From Polynucleobacter sp. JS-Safj-400b-B2 (GTDB lineage: Bacteria > Pseudomonadota > Gammaproteobacteria > Burkholderiales > Burkholderiaceae), in assembly GCF_018881975.1 (NCBI RefSeq), contig NZ_JACVPJ010000008.1:48673-112672 (forward strand): 64,000 nt of DNA, given 5' to 3'. The notes beneath the pieces were generated by a model. That model did not search any database, was not told the DNA's origin, and saw only the letters and a program-made list of their open reading frames with translations. The position numbers and the translations under genes were made by a program. The stretch's first letter is position 1, and the number at the start of each line of letters is the position of its first letter. Shown in pieces: positions 1-7,961 of the stretch.

Positions 1-1542
1 CTTGAATTCGGTCATAGACTTGATATGTTGATCAAGCACTACTAATTTACAGGTCTGAGCATCTACACCAGTAGTCATTAGCTTAGAGGTTGTAGCAATT
101 ACTGGATAACGCTCTTCTGGGTTAATGAAGTTATCAAGCTCAGCTTTACCTTCTTGCTCATCACCGGTAATACGCATTACGTATTTACGATTTTCTTTGA
201 CTCGCTCTGGATTTAGATTAACCAAGGCTTGGCGCATGCGCTCCGCATGATCAATGTCATCACAAAATACGATAGTCTTAGCAAATGGATCGGTAGCCGT
301 TAAGAACTCAGTGATTTTCTTTGCCACCAGCTCTGTACGCTTTTCTAAGACCAGGGTTCGATCCATGTCATTCTGGTTGTAGATGCGATCCTCGATTAAT
401 TGACCACGTTTATCCACTTGTCCAGCGCTGGGTCTCCAGCCTTGGAGATCCCTATCTATATCAATCCGGATTACTTTATAAGGGGCAAGGAAACCATCTT
501 CAATACCCTGTTTTAGTGAGTAGCTATAAACAGGGTCACCAAAGTAAGTAATGCTTGATATTTCTTTGGTTTCTTTTGGCGTAGCTGTTAAGCCAATATG
601 CGTGGCAGAAGAAAAGTAATCCAAAATCTCACGCCAAGCTGAATCTTCAGAGGCGCTGCCGCGATGACACTCATCAATCACGATCAAATCAAAGAAGTCT
701 GGAGAGAACTGCTTGTAAATATTCTTTTCTTCATCGTTACCAGTAACGGCTTGGTAAAGGGATAAGTAAATTTCGTAGCTCTTATCAATCTGACGCTTGC
801 TGATCTTAGTCATTGCAGCGCCAAATGGCTTGAAGTCATTATTCTTGGTTTGATCTACAAGGATGTTGCGGTCAGCTAAAAATAGAATGCGTTTCTTTGT
901 GCCAGACTTCCATAAGCGCCAGATGATCTGAAAAGCTGTGTACGTCTTCCCGGTACCGGTAGCCATTACCAGCAGAATACGGTTGGCGCCATTAGCTACC
1001 GCCTCGATTGTTCTGTTGACTGCATTGACTTGGTAATACCTAGGTGCGCGCCCAGCGCCATCGTCGTAATAAGGCATTTCTACAGTATTTTTTGCCTCAG
1101 GGGTATCAACACCCCTCCATCTGCAATAACGCGCCCATAGCTCTTCTGGCGACGGGAATGCGTCCAAAGAAAGCTCTTGCTCTACCTTATCCGCCTGGCC
1201 AGTTCGATCATGCATTAAGAATGCATCGCCATTTGAGCTAAAGACAAAAGGAACATCCAGCGTTTCCGCATAATCAAGTGCTTGCTGCATTCCCGCGCCA
1301 ACACTGAGGTTGTTTTCTTTAGCCTCGATTACGGCGATGGGAATATTAGATTTGTAATACAGAACGTAATCTGCGCGCTTTTGCTGTCCGCGGGTATGTA
1401 ACTTGCCGCGAACAATGATGCGGCCTTTAGTAAAACTTAATTCCTCGCGAATTTGAGTATGCAAATCCCAGCCTGCGCCAAGAATGGCTGGCGTAATGAA
1501 TTTCGTACAAATATCACGTTCGCTAAGGGATTTCTTGCTCAT
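1..1542 (-). CDS. hsdR: Type I restriction enzyme R subunit (HsdR), 3' part off the window
   Basis: This is the N-terminal 514 residues of an ATP-dependent restriction/translocation subunit; the gene continues past the left edge. Reading the minus strand from the ATG at 1542 gives a PD-(D/E)xK nuclease domain with Asp58, the E73-A74-K75 triad and the Q87xxxY91 motif typical of type I R subunits. A superfamily 2 helicase follows: Walker A ATGTGKT at about 194-200, Walker B DECHRG near residue 276, then motif III LTATPKE. Both catalytic centres are intact, so the visible part is not a pseudogene. HsdR needs HsdM and HsdS for methylation and specificity; neither is visible and they would have to lie left of the window. 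An A/T-rich upstream stretch around 1555-1600 could hold its promoter. The distal part of the helicase domain cannot be judged. Confidence 0.93.
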   Translation of the reverse strand, partial: MSKKSLSERDICTKFITPAILGAGWDLHTQIREELSFTKGRIIVRGKLHTRGQQKRADYVLYYKSNIPIAVIEAKENNLSVGAGMQQALDYAETLDVPFVFSSNGDAFLMHDRTGQADKVEQELSLDAFPSPEELWARYCRWRGVDTPEAKNTVEMPYYDDGAGRAPRYYQVNAVNRTIEAVANGANRILLVMATGTGKTYTAFQIIWRLWKSGTKKRILFLADRNILVDQTKNNDFKPFGAAMTKISKRQIDKSYEIYLSLYQAVTGNDEEKNIYKQFSPDFFDLIVIDECHRGSASEDSAWREILDYFSSATHIGLTATPKETKEISSITYFGDPVYSYSLKQGIEDGFLAPYKVIRIDIDRDLQGWRPSAGQVDKRGQLIEDRIYNQNDMDRTLVLEKRTELVAKKITEFLTATDPFAKTIVFCDDIDHAERMRQALVNLNPERVKENRKYVMRITGDEQEGKAELDNFINPEERYPVIATTSKLMTTGVDAQTCKLVVLDQHIKSMTEFK

Positions 1543-1624
1543 TCAATAATGCCAAAAGTTATATATACCCCTTAATAATATAAGGAAATCAGTCATTTAC
1601 TGGCATTTTTAGGGTTTGTATCCC

Positions 1625-1643
1625 AGGCTCACTATCTGAGCCT
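1625..1643. terminator. Short hairpin upstream of the repeat protein
   Basis: A 7-bp inverted repeat AGGCTCA/TGAGCCT with a 5-nt loop is followed by TTTAT on the plus strand. It sits between the divergent hsdR and the small gene starting at 1685. It may be a weak terminator or a 5'-leader structure. The U-tract is short, so the assignment is tentative. Confidence 0.3.
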
Positions 1644-1684
1644 TTATAGGCATACACTTAAGTTGACGCAACAGGGGAAAGTTA

Positions 1685-1987
1685 ATGAAATATCAATTTT
1701 GTTTGGTCGCACTGCTCATTTCGGGTTTTGCCCATAGTCAGGCCATTTATGGCCCTAACGGTGAATACAAAGGTTATATACAAACCTCTCCCAATGGAGT
1801 GTCTAACTCTTACAGTGCTACTGGGGCATTCCAGGGATCAGCTCAAGTACAAGGTAATCAAACAAATTTCTATGGGCCTCAGGGTCAATATCAAGGAAAT
1901 ATCCAAGCGCCGATTACCACCCCACCAAATACAACAATTGGAACGCCCCCACAGGTGAATCAAGTACCCAGCATCAAGGGCTGGTAG
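1685..1987 (+). CDS. Small secreted protein with three YGPxGxYxG-type repeats
   Basis: I do not recognise this 100-residue protein. Residues 1-18 are a signal peptide (Lys near the start, hydrophobic core, cleavage plausible after Ser18 or Ala20). The mature part holds three degenerate copies of a 12-residue motif: YGPNGEYKGYIQ at 22-33, YSATGAFQGSAQ at 43-54 and YGPQGQYQGNIQ at 63-74, a period of about 20 residues. The tail from 75 to 100 is rich in Pro and Thr. The start is supported by a GGGGAAAG Shine-Dalgarno-like sequence 5-6 nt upstream. Tyr/Gly/Gln repeats of this kind suggest short beta-strand units on an extracytoplasmic protein. Function is unknown. It stands alone between divergent hsdR and the convergent membrane gene. 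Confidence 0.7.
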   Translation: MKYQFCLVALLISGFAHSQAIYGPNGEYKGYIQTSPNGVSNSYSATGAFQGSAQVQGNQTNFYGPQGQYQGNIQAPITTPPNTTIGTPPQVNQVPSIKGW

Positions 1988-2000
1988 TTAAATAACTAAT

Positions 2001-2366
2001 TTAAAATTTAATTAAATCTCCATAACCCCAGATAATTGCACCAATTATTGCCATATAGATTCCTATAGAAGATGCGCGCGCATCTAATACATTCTGCCTT
2101 CCCTCCTCAATTTCACTAGCGCTCGGGTCAAAACTACCTCCGCTGATCACGCTTTCCGACCTAAACCACTCATCAAAGCCCAATCTAATCAGGGGTCGAG
2201 CGGTTAATAGCACACCAATTACTGTAACTATAGATCCTGAGCGCCCAAACCAACTCCAATCCCCCTTATTAAGACCAGTTAATATGGAACTAACAACTAC
2301 GCCCAGGGAAATAATTAGCAGTAGATAGATATTTGCCAGCACTTTTGCTCTAAAAAATTTATTCAT
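2001..2366 (-). CDS. Unknown small membrane protein, second gene of a two-gene unit
   Basis: This 121-residue protein is unrecognised. It has three likely membrane helices: about 9-29 (IYLLLIISLGVVVSSIL), 43-62 (RSGSIVTVIGVLLTARPLI) and 99-117 (IGIYMAIIGAIIWGYGDL). A charged loop with several Glu and Asp lies between helices 2 and 3. It starts 22 bp after the stop of the 223-residue gene upstream on the same strand, so the two are probably co-transcribed. The pair lies between a restriction gene and an att-like fragment in A/T-rich sequence, which suggests accessory, perhaps defence-related, DNA. That role is inference from position only. Confidence 0.65.
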   Translation of the reverse strand: MNKFFRAKVLANIYLLLIISLGVVVSSILTGLNKGDWSWFGRSGSIVTVIGVLLTARPLIRLGFDEWFRSESVISGGSFDPSASEIEEGRQNVLDARASSIGIYMAIIGAIIWGYGDLIKF

Positions 2367-2388
2367 CTCAAGCTACTTGTATGGCCTC

Positions 2389-3060
2389 TTACAGTCCCTG
2401 CAATGAATCTGCAATGTTTTGCCTACTCAACTCATACCTTCGAATTGATTCTTTTGATAGGAAATTTTTTGGCGCTTTTTTTGGAAGTAGCGCGTCAACC
2501 TCCGCCATTATTTTTTCAGAAACAAAGTCAATATCTTGTTGGTCCTTGATATTTGCCCTTAATCGACGAATTTCTTCGGCAAGCCTATCTATTCTTTTAG
2601 CACTAAGCTCGGTATCCACGGATGGTAAATCATGCCCAATTCTATCTATAGAATTATTTACTCTTTTTATTTGCCCAATAACCCCAATCCGAGCTTCGGT
2701 ATGGATGGTCTCATTATGATGACATTGCGTCTGAAACAAGCACTCCAGCACCGTCGCCTCTGACAAACCTTTACCATCCGCCGCCAAGTAATCAATTCCC
2801 GCTCGAAATCCACCATAAAGAACTATTGCATTTGTAATCGCAATAGTTACCTTTGCATAGATGCTGGCCTTTATCTTTAAAGAACCATCCTCAAAAACAA
2901 TTTCTGTCTCGATACCACTGCCGATAAAAAATTCACCACGTTTTTGAATAAATTCTTTTATCGTTTCCCTAAGAGTCTCAGCATCTTTTGCGCTAAAGTG
3001 AGAGGGTTCAACGTGCACATATGCCTGGCAAAGAATTTGCCTATCAATATAATCAGCCAT
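2389..3060 (-). CDS. Unknown 223-residue protein, first gene of the two-gene unit
   Basis: No known domain is recognised. The N-terminal third looks alpha/beta and contains the segment FEDGSLKIKASIYAK followed by an apolar stretch ending in YGGFRAGIDYL (about residues 57-92). The C-terminal half is highly charged and heptad-like, probably a coiled coil at about 125-180 (many Arg, Glu, Asp and Lys around RIDRLAEEIRRLRANIK). There is no signal peptide. The start is strongly supported by GGAGG placed 6 nt before the ATG. It is followed by a small three-helix membrane protein on the same strand. A soluble coiled-coil protein paired with a small membrane protein is a layout often seen in accessory systems, but nothing in the sequence proves a function. 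Confidence 0.65.
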   Translation of the reverse strand: MADYIDRQILCQAYVHVEPSHFSAKDAETLRETIKEFIQKRGEFFIGSGIETEIVFEDGSLKIKASIYAKVTIAITNAIVLYGGFRAGIDYLAADGKGLSEATVLECLFQTQCHHNETIHTEARIGVIGQIKRVNNSIDRIGHDLPSVDTELSAKRIDRLAEEIRRLRANIKDQQDIDFVSEKIMAEVDALLPKKAPKNFLSKESIRRYELSRQNIADSLQGL

Positions 3061-3159
3061 TTGACCTCCAATACGAATCTAAAAAAACTATAGCAACCTT
3101 TTTAGAAATTAGGCCGAATACAGCAGCGGACTTACCCCTACATCTTGAATCTGGGGGTA

Positions 3160-3202
3160 TTTTTGGGGGCACTCTTTGAAATTCGTACCTTTTTGGTGGC
3201 AC
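3160..3202 (+). repeat. Two 13-bp direct repeats beside the att-like fragment
   Basis: TTTTTGGGGGCAC at 3160-3172 and TTTTTGGTGGCAC at 3190-3202 differ at one base and start 30 bp apart, that is about three helical turns. They lie 36 bp inside the tRNA-3'-end-like fragment. Spaced direct repeats next to an attachment core are what integrase arm-type binding sites look like. No integrase gene is visible in the window. Confidence 0.45.
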
Positions 3203-3238
3203 GTAACCATATGATTTTGAGCTACAAAATGGCGTTTA

Positions 3239-3261
3239 GTTCGATCTCCGCCGACCCACCA
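3239..3261 (+). other. tRNA/tmRNA 3'-end-like fragment, possible att site
   Basis: GTTCGATCTCCGCC followed by GACCCACCA resembles a T-arm plus acceptor 3' strand ending in CCA. No complete tRNA precedes it, because the upstream bases cannot form the 5' half or a proper T-stem. It is followed directly by a strong terminator at 3282, as expected if an element integrated into a tRNA or tmRNA 3' end and left a copy of that end plus the original terminator on this side. The T-arm spacing is imperfect, so the parent RNA could not be named; tmRNA or a tRNA are both possible. Confidence 0.4.
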
Positions 3262-3281
3262 TTTTAAAGTCTGTAAAAGTC

Positions 3282-3307
3282 AAACGCCACCTACTAGGGT
3301 GGCGTTT
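3282..3307. terminator. Strong rho-independent terminator
   Basis: A perfect 10-bp stem AAACGCCACC/GGTGGCGTTT with a 6-nt loop is followed by TTCTTTC on the plus strand. On the minus strand it closes the methyltransferase operon whose stop codon is at 3329. On the plus strand it would have ended the RNA gene whose 3' end is imitated at 3239-3261. Confidence 0.8.
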
Positions 3308-3328
3308 TTCTTTCATCGCAAAATCAAA

Positions 3329-4501
3329 CTACTTTGAAGCTAAACGCCAAAGTGATGTCACTTCTTTAGATCGCGCTACATGCAAGGCATCTTCTTTATC
3401 AAATGCTTTTTGATGTGTTGGCTTCGTATCCAAACGTGCGATAACTTTTAATCCAGCTTCCTCAATCCAATGAAGAAGCTCAGCCCTGGTTCGCAAACCT
3501 AGATGTTCAGCTAAATCCGAAAGAATGAGCCAGCCTTCGCCACTCTCAAGCAAATGATGTTTGAGATTACTCAAAAAGCCTTTTAACATCTGACTCTCAG
3601 GATCATATACAGCATGCTCTAGCAAGGAGCTTGGTCTAGCCGGAAGCCAAGGCGGGTTGCAGACAATGAGCGCGGCTTTGCCTTCAGGAAATAGATTGAC
3701 CTTGCAAATTTCAATCTGGGAATGCAGTTCCAAACGATCAATATTTTCTTTTGCGCAAGTAATCGCTCGATCATTAAGATCGGTAGCGACAATTTTCTGA
3801 ATGCCTCGCAAAGCTAAAACGACAGCCAAAACCCCAGTGCCCGTTCCAATATCGAAAGCTATAGAGCTTTGTTTCATTGCCGCCGGTAATGGAGCCTTTA
3901 GCACCAAATCAATATACTCACTACGTACTGGAGAGAAAACGCCATAGTGAGGATGAATACGGACCTCTTCATCATCTCTGGTGAGAACTTGAACGCCTGT
4001 CTTGCGCCACTCATGCGCACTAATAACACCGAGTAGCTCACGCAGCGAGATGACGTAAGGTGCAGCCTGCTCTCCATAAGCTTCAGAGCAAGCTCTGGCA
4101 ACATCTGGAGCACGCCTTAAGGAGATGCTGTGATCAGCATTTACCTGCATCAGAATCATCCCTAAAATACGGGCACGCTGTGATTGAGCAAGGCGATGAA
4201 GGTTAAATGTATCTAGAGGACTTTTAACTTTATCTTTGGCAACTCTATCGGCCCTAGCGGATTTCTTAGAAGGCTTATCTACCCTTCGAACTAAAGCCTG
4301 CAATAGTTGGCGCGCATTCTGAAAGTCGCCTTTGTAAAGCATCGCCGTACCTTCACAAGCTAGGCGATAAGCAACGTCAGCGGTCAGAGTGTCATCCACG
4401 ATCTGAATCTTTTTATGGGGCGCGATACCATTTTCTGAGTGCCACTTGGCGCTATGGGTTTGCCCATCATCTTCCCATTGAAGGATTACTGGTTGAGTCA
4501 C
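3329..4501 (-). CDS. Class I SAM-dependent methyltransferase (NPPW type)
   Basis: The 390-residue protein has an all-helical, basic N-terminal region and a C-terminal Rossmann methyltransferase domain. The SAM-binding motif I FDIGTGTG lies at 216-223, the acidic motif II residue is Asp241, and motif IV NPPW lies at 282-285. The NPPW signature places it with HemK/RlmG/RsmC-like enzymes that methylate an exocyclic amino or amide nitrogen on protein, rRNA or DNA; the substrate cannot be read. The GTG start at 4501 abuts the stop codon of the pirin gene with no gap, so translation is probably coupled. A strong terminator follows the stop. Confidence 0.8.
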   Translation of the reverse strand: MTQPVILQWEDDGQTHSAKWHSENGIAPHKKIQIVDDTLTADVAYRLACEGTAMLYKGDFQNARQLLQALVRRVDKPSKKSARADRVAKDKVKSPLDTFNLHRLAQSQRARILGMILMQVNADHSISLRRAPDVARACSEAYGEQAAPYVISLRELLGVISAHEWRKTGVQVLTRDDEEVRIHPHYGVFSPVRSEYIDLVLKAPLPAAMKQSSIAFDIGTGTGVLAVVLALRGIQKIVATDLNDRAITCAKENIDRLELHSQIEICKVNLFPEGKAALIVCNPPWLPARPSSLLEHAVYDPESQMLKGFLSNLKHHLLESGEGWLILSDLAEHLGLRTRAELLHWIEEAGLKVIARLDTKPTHQKAFDKEDALHVARSKEVTSLWRLASK

Positions 4502-5356
4502 CTAAGAAACCACAAACCGATTGTTTTGATAATCATCTATAGCTTGCTCAATCTCCGCACGGGTATTCATGACAAAAGGTCCATACTGCACGATGGGCTC
4601 ATGCAGTGGCAAGGCTGCAAGGACAATAAATTGTGCGCCCGCAGGTCCTGATTTAGCTTTGAGGCGATCACCATCTCCAAGTACGACTGCAGCTTGTTTT
4701 GGTATCTCTCGCATTGGGCCCCCTACCTCAAGATCCCCTGCGTATAAATAAACAAAGGCATTGAGTTCTTTAGGAACAAGGTGTTCAAATTGAGTATTGG
4801 CTGGCAAGTGCACATCCAAAAATAAAGGTGTGGTGGTAATCCCCTGAATCGGACCTTGTACCTCTTTGCCGTCTTGACTACATGTACCCGCAATGACTTT
4901 TACTGAGCCGCCGTTGGCTAATGTGATCTTGGGGATATCTTCAACTTGAATATCTTTATATCCAGCCGCCTTCATCTTTTCTTTAGCGGGTAAGTTAATC
5001 CATAACTGAAAACCACGCATAGCACCGCTTACTTGCTGAGGCATCTCAGAATGAATAATGCCGCGCCCCGCTGTCATCCACTGCACGCCACCTGTTTTCA
5101 GATGACCTTGATTACCTAAATGATCTTCATGCAACATATGACCCTCAAGCATATAGGTCACAGTCTCAAAACCCCGATGAGGGTGCGCAGGGAAGCCTGC
5201 CACGTAATCATTCGGGTCATTAGAGGAAAATTCGTCGAGCATCAAAAAGGGGTCAAGCCTGACTTGATTTTGACCGCCAATACTACGGCGCAATTTGACA
5301 CCCGCACCATCAGAAGTGGCTATGCCCGGAATGATGGTTTGGATATTGCGTATCAT
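4502..5356 (-). CDS. Pirin family protein
   Basis: This is a 284-residue bicupin protein. The pirin signature is plain in the N-terminal cupin: HPHRGFETVTYMLEG at about 58-72 and GRGIIHSE at 97-104. The four metal ligands of pirins correspond to His58, His60, His102 and Glu104, so an iron-binding quercetinase-like site is preserved. The C-terminal cupin covers roughly 165-265. Bacterial pirins include quercetin dioxygenases and regulators of central enzymes; which one applies is not shown. It is the middle gene of a minus-strand run, 41 bp after the CMD-like gene and directly abutting the methyltransferase. Confidence 0.88.
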   Translation of the reverse strand: MIRNIQTIIPGIATSDGAGVKLRRSIGGQNQVRLDPFLMLDEFSSNDPNDYVAGFPAHPHRGFETVTYMLEGHMLHEDHLGNQGHLKTGGVQWMTAGRGIIHSEMPQQVSGAMRGFQLWINLPAKEKMKAAGYKDIQVEDIPKITLANGGSVKVIAGTCSQDGKEVQGPIQGITTTPLFLDVHLPANTQFEHLVPKELNAFVYLYAGDLEVGGPMREIPKQAAVVLGDGDRLKAKSGPAGAQFIVLAALPLHEPIVQYGPFVMNTRAEIEQAIDDYQNNRFVVS

Positions 5357-5397
5357 ATTGATGAGTGTTTTAACTTGGCTTTGACTGAGTTTTGTCT

Positions 5398-5949
5398 TTA
5401 AGCCGGAGGATGATCTTCAGGATTAACATCAAGCGCAATTAAGAAGCGAGAAACCATGTTGTAAGCAGCAATCACTGTTACTAACTCAACGGTATCTGTA
5501 CTACCTAACTCTTTTTGTAAACGCTCCATCAACTCAGGATCCACCTTGATGTTGCGCGTCATCTGAAAAGTCAGTTCAGCAGCATCATTCTCTGCTGGAG
5601 AGTACAAGTCTTTTGGAAAATTCGGCTGACCGATAAGACGCAAGCCTTGAACTTGCTCCTCAGTACCACCCGCCTTCTTAAATGGGGGTGCATGGTGAAA
5701 GAATTCATACTCAGCACCATTAAGGACTGCTACCCCACACATCGCCAGCTCACGCAACTTAGGATCTAAAGAAAGGTTATTGCGAATCTCACCAATGAAG
5801 TGATTCCAGCCCTCTGCGATAGGAACGCTATGCAAGAGCATGCGGTCCAAATTAATAAACTGCCCCCCACGTCTCTGGCGAATAGCTGCAACCAACTCGG
5901 CTGGCTCAGCCAAATCCATGGATTGATACGGAATTAAACGTTCTGACAT
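5398..5949 (-). CDS. Carboxymuconolactone decarboxylase family protein
   Basis: The 183-residue, mostly helical protein carries the CMD/AhpD-fold core: RELAMCGVAVLNGAEYEFFHH at about 66-86, where the Glu and His of the EYExxxH motif are present (Glu80, Glu82, His85). There is no CxxC redox pair, so this is the CMD-like rather than the peroxidase-linked AhpD type. A lone Cys71 lies in the core helix. The family includes lactone decarboxylases and poorly characterised detoxification proteins. The start at 5949 is supported by AAAAGG upstream. A triple 13-bp tandem repeat separates it from the Bug gene. Confidence 0.82.
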   Translation of the reverse strand: MSERLIPYQSMDLAEPAELVAAIRQRRGGQFINLDRMLLHSVPIAEGWNHFIGEIRNNLSLDPKLRELAMCGVAVLNGAEYEFFHHAPPFKKAGGTEEQVQGLRLIGQPNFPKDLYSPAENDAAELTFQMTRNIKVDPELMERLQKELGSTDTVELVTVIAAYNMVSRFLIALDVNPEDHPPA

Positions 5950-5958
5950 AAATACCTT

Positions 5959-5997
5959 TTATTAATGCTTCTTATTAATACTTCTTATTAATATCTC
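5959..5997. repeat. Three tandem copies of a 13-bp unit
   Basis: Units at 5959-5971, 5972-5984 and 5985-5997 share the consensus TTATTAATRCTTC; the last differs slightly at its end. They fill the gap between the Bug stop codon and the start of the CMD-like gene. On the minus strand each unit contains an A/G-rich GAAG-like motif followed by TATTAATAA. Copy number could vary by slippage. Confidence 0.8.
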
Positions 5998-6010
5998 TAA
6001 TGAATCCTGA

Positions 6011-7024
6011 TTACTGAGCAGTTTCTTTAATATTGTTTTCAATAACAAACTTGCCCCAAATGCCAATCTGCTTGCCAATAAACTCTTGGGCGGCTGCAGG
6101 AGTACCGCCAACAATTTGGATGCCTTGTGCCTTGAACTTTTCAGCAACTGCTGGTGTTTTCAATGCTTTATTCAAGGCCTTGTTCATCGCATCTACAACT
6201 GCTGGAGAAGTTTTGCCTGGAGCCAATACTGCCCACCATGCTGGCGCACTAAAGCCTGGGAAGCCACTTTCAGAAATCGTCGGTACATTCGGTAGCGATG
6301 GTGATCTCTTAGCTGTAGTAATGACCAATGGAATTACGCCGCCGCTATCAATATGGGGCTTCACTAAAAACTCAGAACCCACAGCCAATTCAACCTGACC
6401 ACCCAAGGCGTCTTGCATCAAAGGGCCGCCGCCACGATACGGAATGTGATTCCAATCAAAGCCAGCTTGTTTAGCAAGGCGAGCCATTGCCAAGTGCCCA
6501 AGACTTCCAATACCAATAGAGCCGTAACTAAATTGCTTGCCTGTTTTGGAAAGATCCACTAACTGCTTGAAGCTAGTGATGCCTGACTTCTTACTCGCAA
6601 CTAAAACCATCGGTGATGTACCCACCAAAATTACAGGCGCAATATCTTTAATAGTGTCGTAGGGGAGCTTATCTTTCAGACTCGGATTAACGCCATGAGT
6701 ATCAAATACCACTGCAAAGGTGTAACCATCGGGATCTGAGCGCGTCATCGCAGAGGTGCCGATCACACCGGAGGCGCCGCCTACGTTCTCAACAATCACG
6801 TTTTGCTTGAGCTCTGACTGCAAGGCTGGTGCCAACACACGGGCAACCTGGTCAACTGAGCCACCTGGCGGAAAGACCGCAATTAAACGAATCGGCTTTT
6901 GAGTGGGCCATGCGCCTACACCCGCGTTTTGCGCCAAAGCAAAACTGCTTACACCCAAGGCCATTAAAGCAGCTAATAGGCTGTTTTTAAAGGCTTTTTT
7001 AGCCATTTTTGCTAAATCCTGCAT
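6011..7024 (-). CDS. Bug family TTT substrate-binding protein
   Basis: This is a periplasmic binding protein of the tripartite tricarboxylate transporter (Bug/TctC) family. It has a signal peptide (KKAFKNSLLAALMALGVSSFALA), then the Bug hallmarks: PIRLIAVFPPGGSVDQVAR, VVENVGGASGVIGT, SDPDGYTF and the IPYRGGGPLMQDALGGQ loop. ATG 7024 is preferred over the longer frame opening at 7075 because GGAGAC lies 6 nt upstream and the signal peptide then begins normally; this gives 337 residues. No TctA or TctB membrane genes are near, so it must share a permease encoded elsewhere or act as a sensor. The ligand is unknown, probably a carboxylate. Confidence 0.9.
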   Translation of the reverse strand: MQDLAKMAKKAFKNSLLAALMALGVSSFALAQNAGVGAWPTQKPIRLIAVFPPGGSVDQVARVLAPALQSELKQNVIVENVGGASGVIGTSAMTRSDPDGYTFAVVFDTHGVNPSLKDKLPYDTIKDIAPVILVGTSPMVLVASKKSGITSFKQLVDLSKTGKQFSYGSIGIGSLGHLAMARLAKQAGFDWNHIPYRGGGPLMQDALGGQVELAVGSEFLVKPHIDSGGVIPLVITTAKRSPSLPNVPTISESGFPGFSAPAWWAVLAPGKTSPAVVDAMNKALNKALKTPAVAEKFKAQGIQIVGGTPAAAQEFIGKQIGIWGKFVIENNIKETAQ

Positions 7025-7112
7025 GGATTTGTCTCCTATAAATAAGAACTCAAGATTAACACTCCCAAGGCCCATTTGCTCGATAATGGGCTTGTAGCCC
7101 AGTGAGAGAAAA

Positions 7113-7892
7113 ATGAAGTCGATTCTAAATATTGCCGCCTATTTATTTGTCAGCCTAGATGGCTTGCCAGAGTTGCGCGCCAAAATGCTTGAAGAATGCA
7201 ATGCTCGTCACCTGAAGGGCACCATTCTGTTGACTGGTGAAGGCATCAATATGTTTCTTGCCGGCAAATCTGAGGAGCTTCGTGGGTTTCTAGATTGGCT
7301 ACGTACCGATTCCCGTTTTGCACCGCTTCAAGCAAAAGAAAGCTGGTCTGAGGATCAGCCTTTTAAAAAAATGCTGATCAAGCTGAAAAATGAAATTATC
7401 CGCATGAATCATCCAGCGATTCGTCCAGAGGAGGGTCGCGCCAAGTTCATTAGCCCGAAAAAATTACAGGAGTGGTTAGATCGAGGTACGGATGATTTGG
7501 GTCGCCCCGTGGTGATGGTGGATACACGCAATGCCTTTGAGGTTGATTACGGCACCTTTGAAAATGCTTTGCATTTCAATATCGACAAGTTCACTGAGTT
7601 TCCAGAGGCAATATCTGCGCACAAGGATCAGTTGGCAGATAAAACGCTGGTTAGCTTTTGTACCGGTGGCATTCGCTGTGAAAAATCTGGTTTGTACATG
7701 CGTGAGATTGGTATGCATCATAGCTATCAGCTAGAAGGCGGTATTTTGAAATACTTTGAAGAGGTCGGTTCTGCGCATTACCAAGGCAGTTGTTTTGTCT
7801 TTGATGAGCGCGAGGCGCTGGAGCCCAATCTGGATTCCATCCCCTTAGAACACTCAATTCGGAAAAGCTCAAAGCCAGCTCAGCTTAAATAG
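7113..7892 (+). CDS. trhO: tRNA uridine(34) hydroxylase TrhO (rhodanese-like, YceA)
   Basis: The enzyme installs 5-hydroxyuridine at tRNA position 34 in an O2-dependent reaction. The 259-residue protein has an N-terminal acylphosphatase-like UPF0176 domain (GTILLTGEGINMFLAG at about 36-51) and a rhodanese domain from about 112. The catalytic loop SFCTGGIRCEKSG puts the active Cys at 183 and the second conserved Cys at 189. GAGAG upstream of ATG 7113 supports the start. It is divergent from the Bug gene, with 88 bp between the starts. It is slightly shorter than the E. coli protein, lacking the Cys-rich C-terminal tail. Confidence 0.92.
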   Translation: MKSILNIAAYLFVSLDGLPELRAKMLEECNARHLKGTILLTGEGINMFLAGKSEELRGFLDWLRTDSRFAPLQAKESWSEDQPFKKMLIKLKNEIIRMNHPAIRPEEGRAKFISPKKLQEWLDRGTDDLGRPVVMVDTRNAFEVDYGTFENALHFNIDKFTEFPEAISAHKDQLADKTLVSFCTGGIRCEKSGLYMREIGMHHSYQLEGGILKYFEEVGSAHYQGSCFVFDEREALEPNLDSIPLEHSIRKSSKPAQLK

Positions 7893-7961
7893 GGCTGGGA
7901 TCATCAATAGTAGAATTACCAAGCTGCAAAACTTAATAAAACAATAATCTGGATTCGAGAC

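Noticed and set aside
321..1241. Plus-strand frames at 321-551 and 1044-1241
   Set aside because: Both lie opposite the intact hsdR coding sequence and have no family features.
1555..1590. CCTTA/TAAGG inverted repeat upstream of hsdR as an operator
   Set aside because: Only five base pairs in very A/T-rich sequence; chance occurrence is likely.
3172..3261. Complete tRNA gene ending in CCA
   Set aside because: No acceptor 5' strand, D-arm or anticodon arm can be folded upstream, and the T-arm spacing is off by one. Only a 3'-end-like fragment remains.
5962..6147. Short minus-strand frame overlapping the end of the Bug gene
   Set aside because: It is mostly a shadow of the Bug gene in another frame and its tail is encoded by the tandem repeats.
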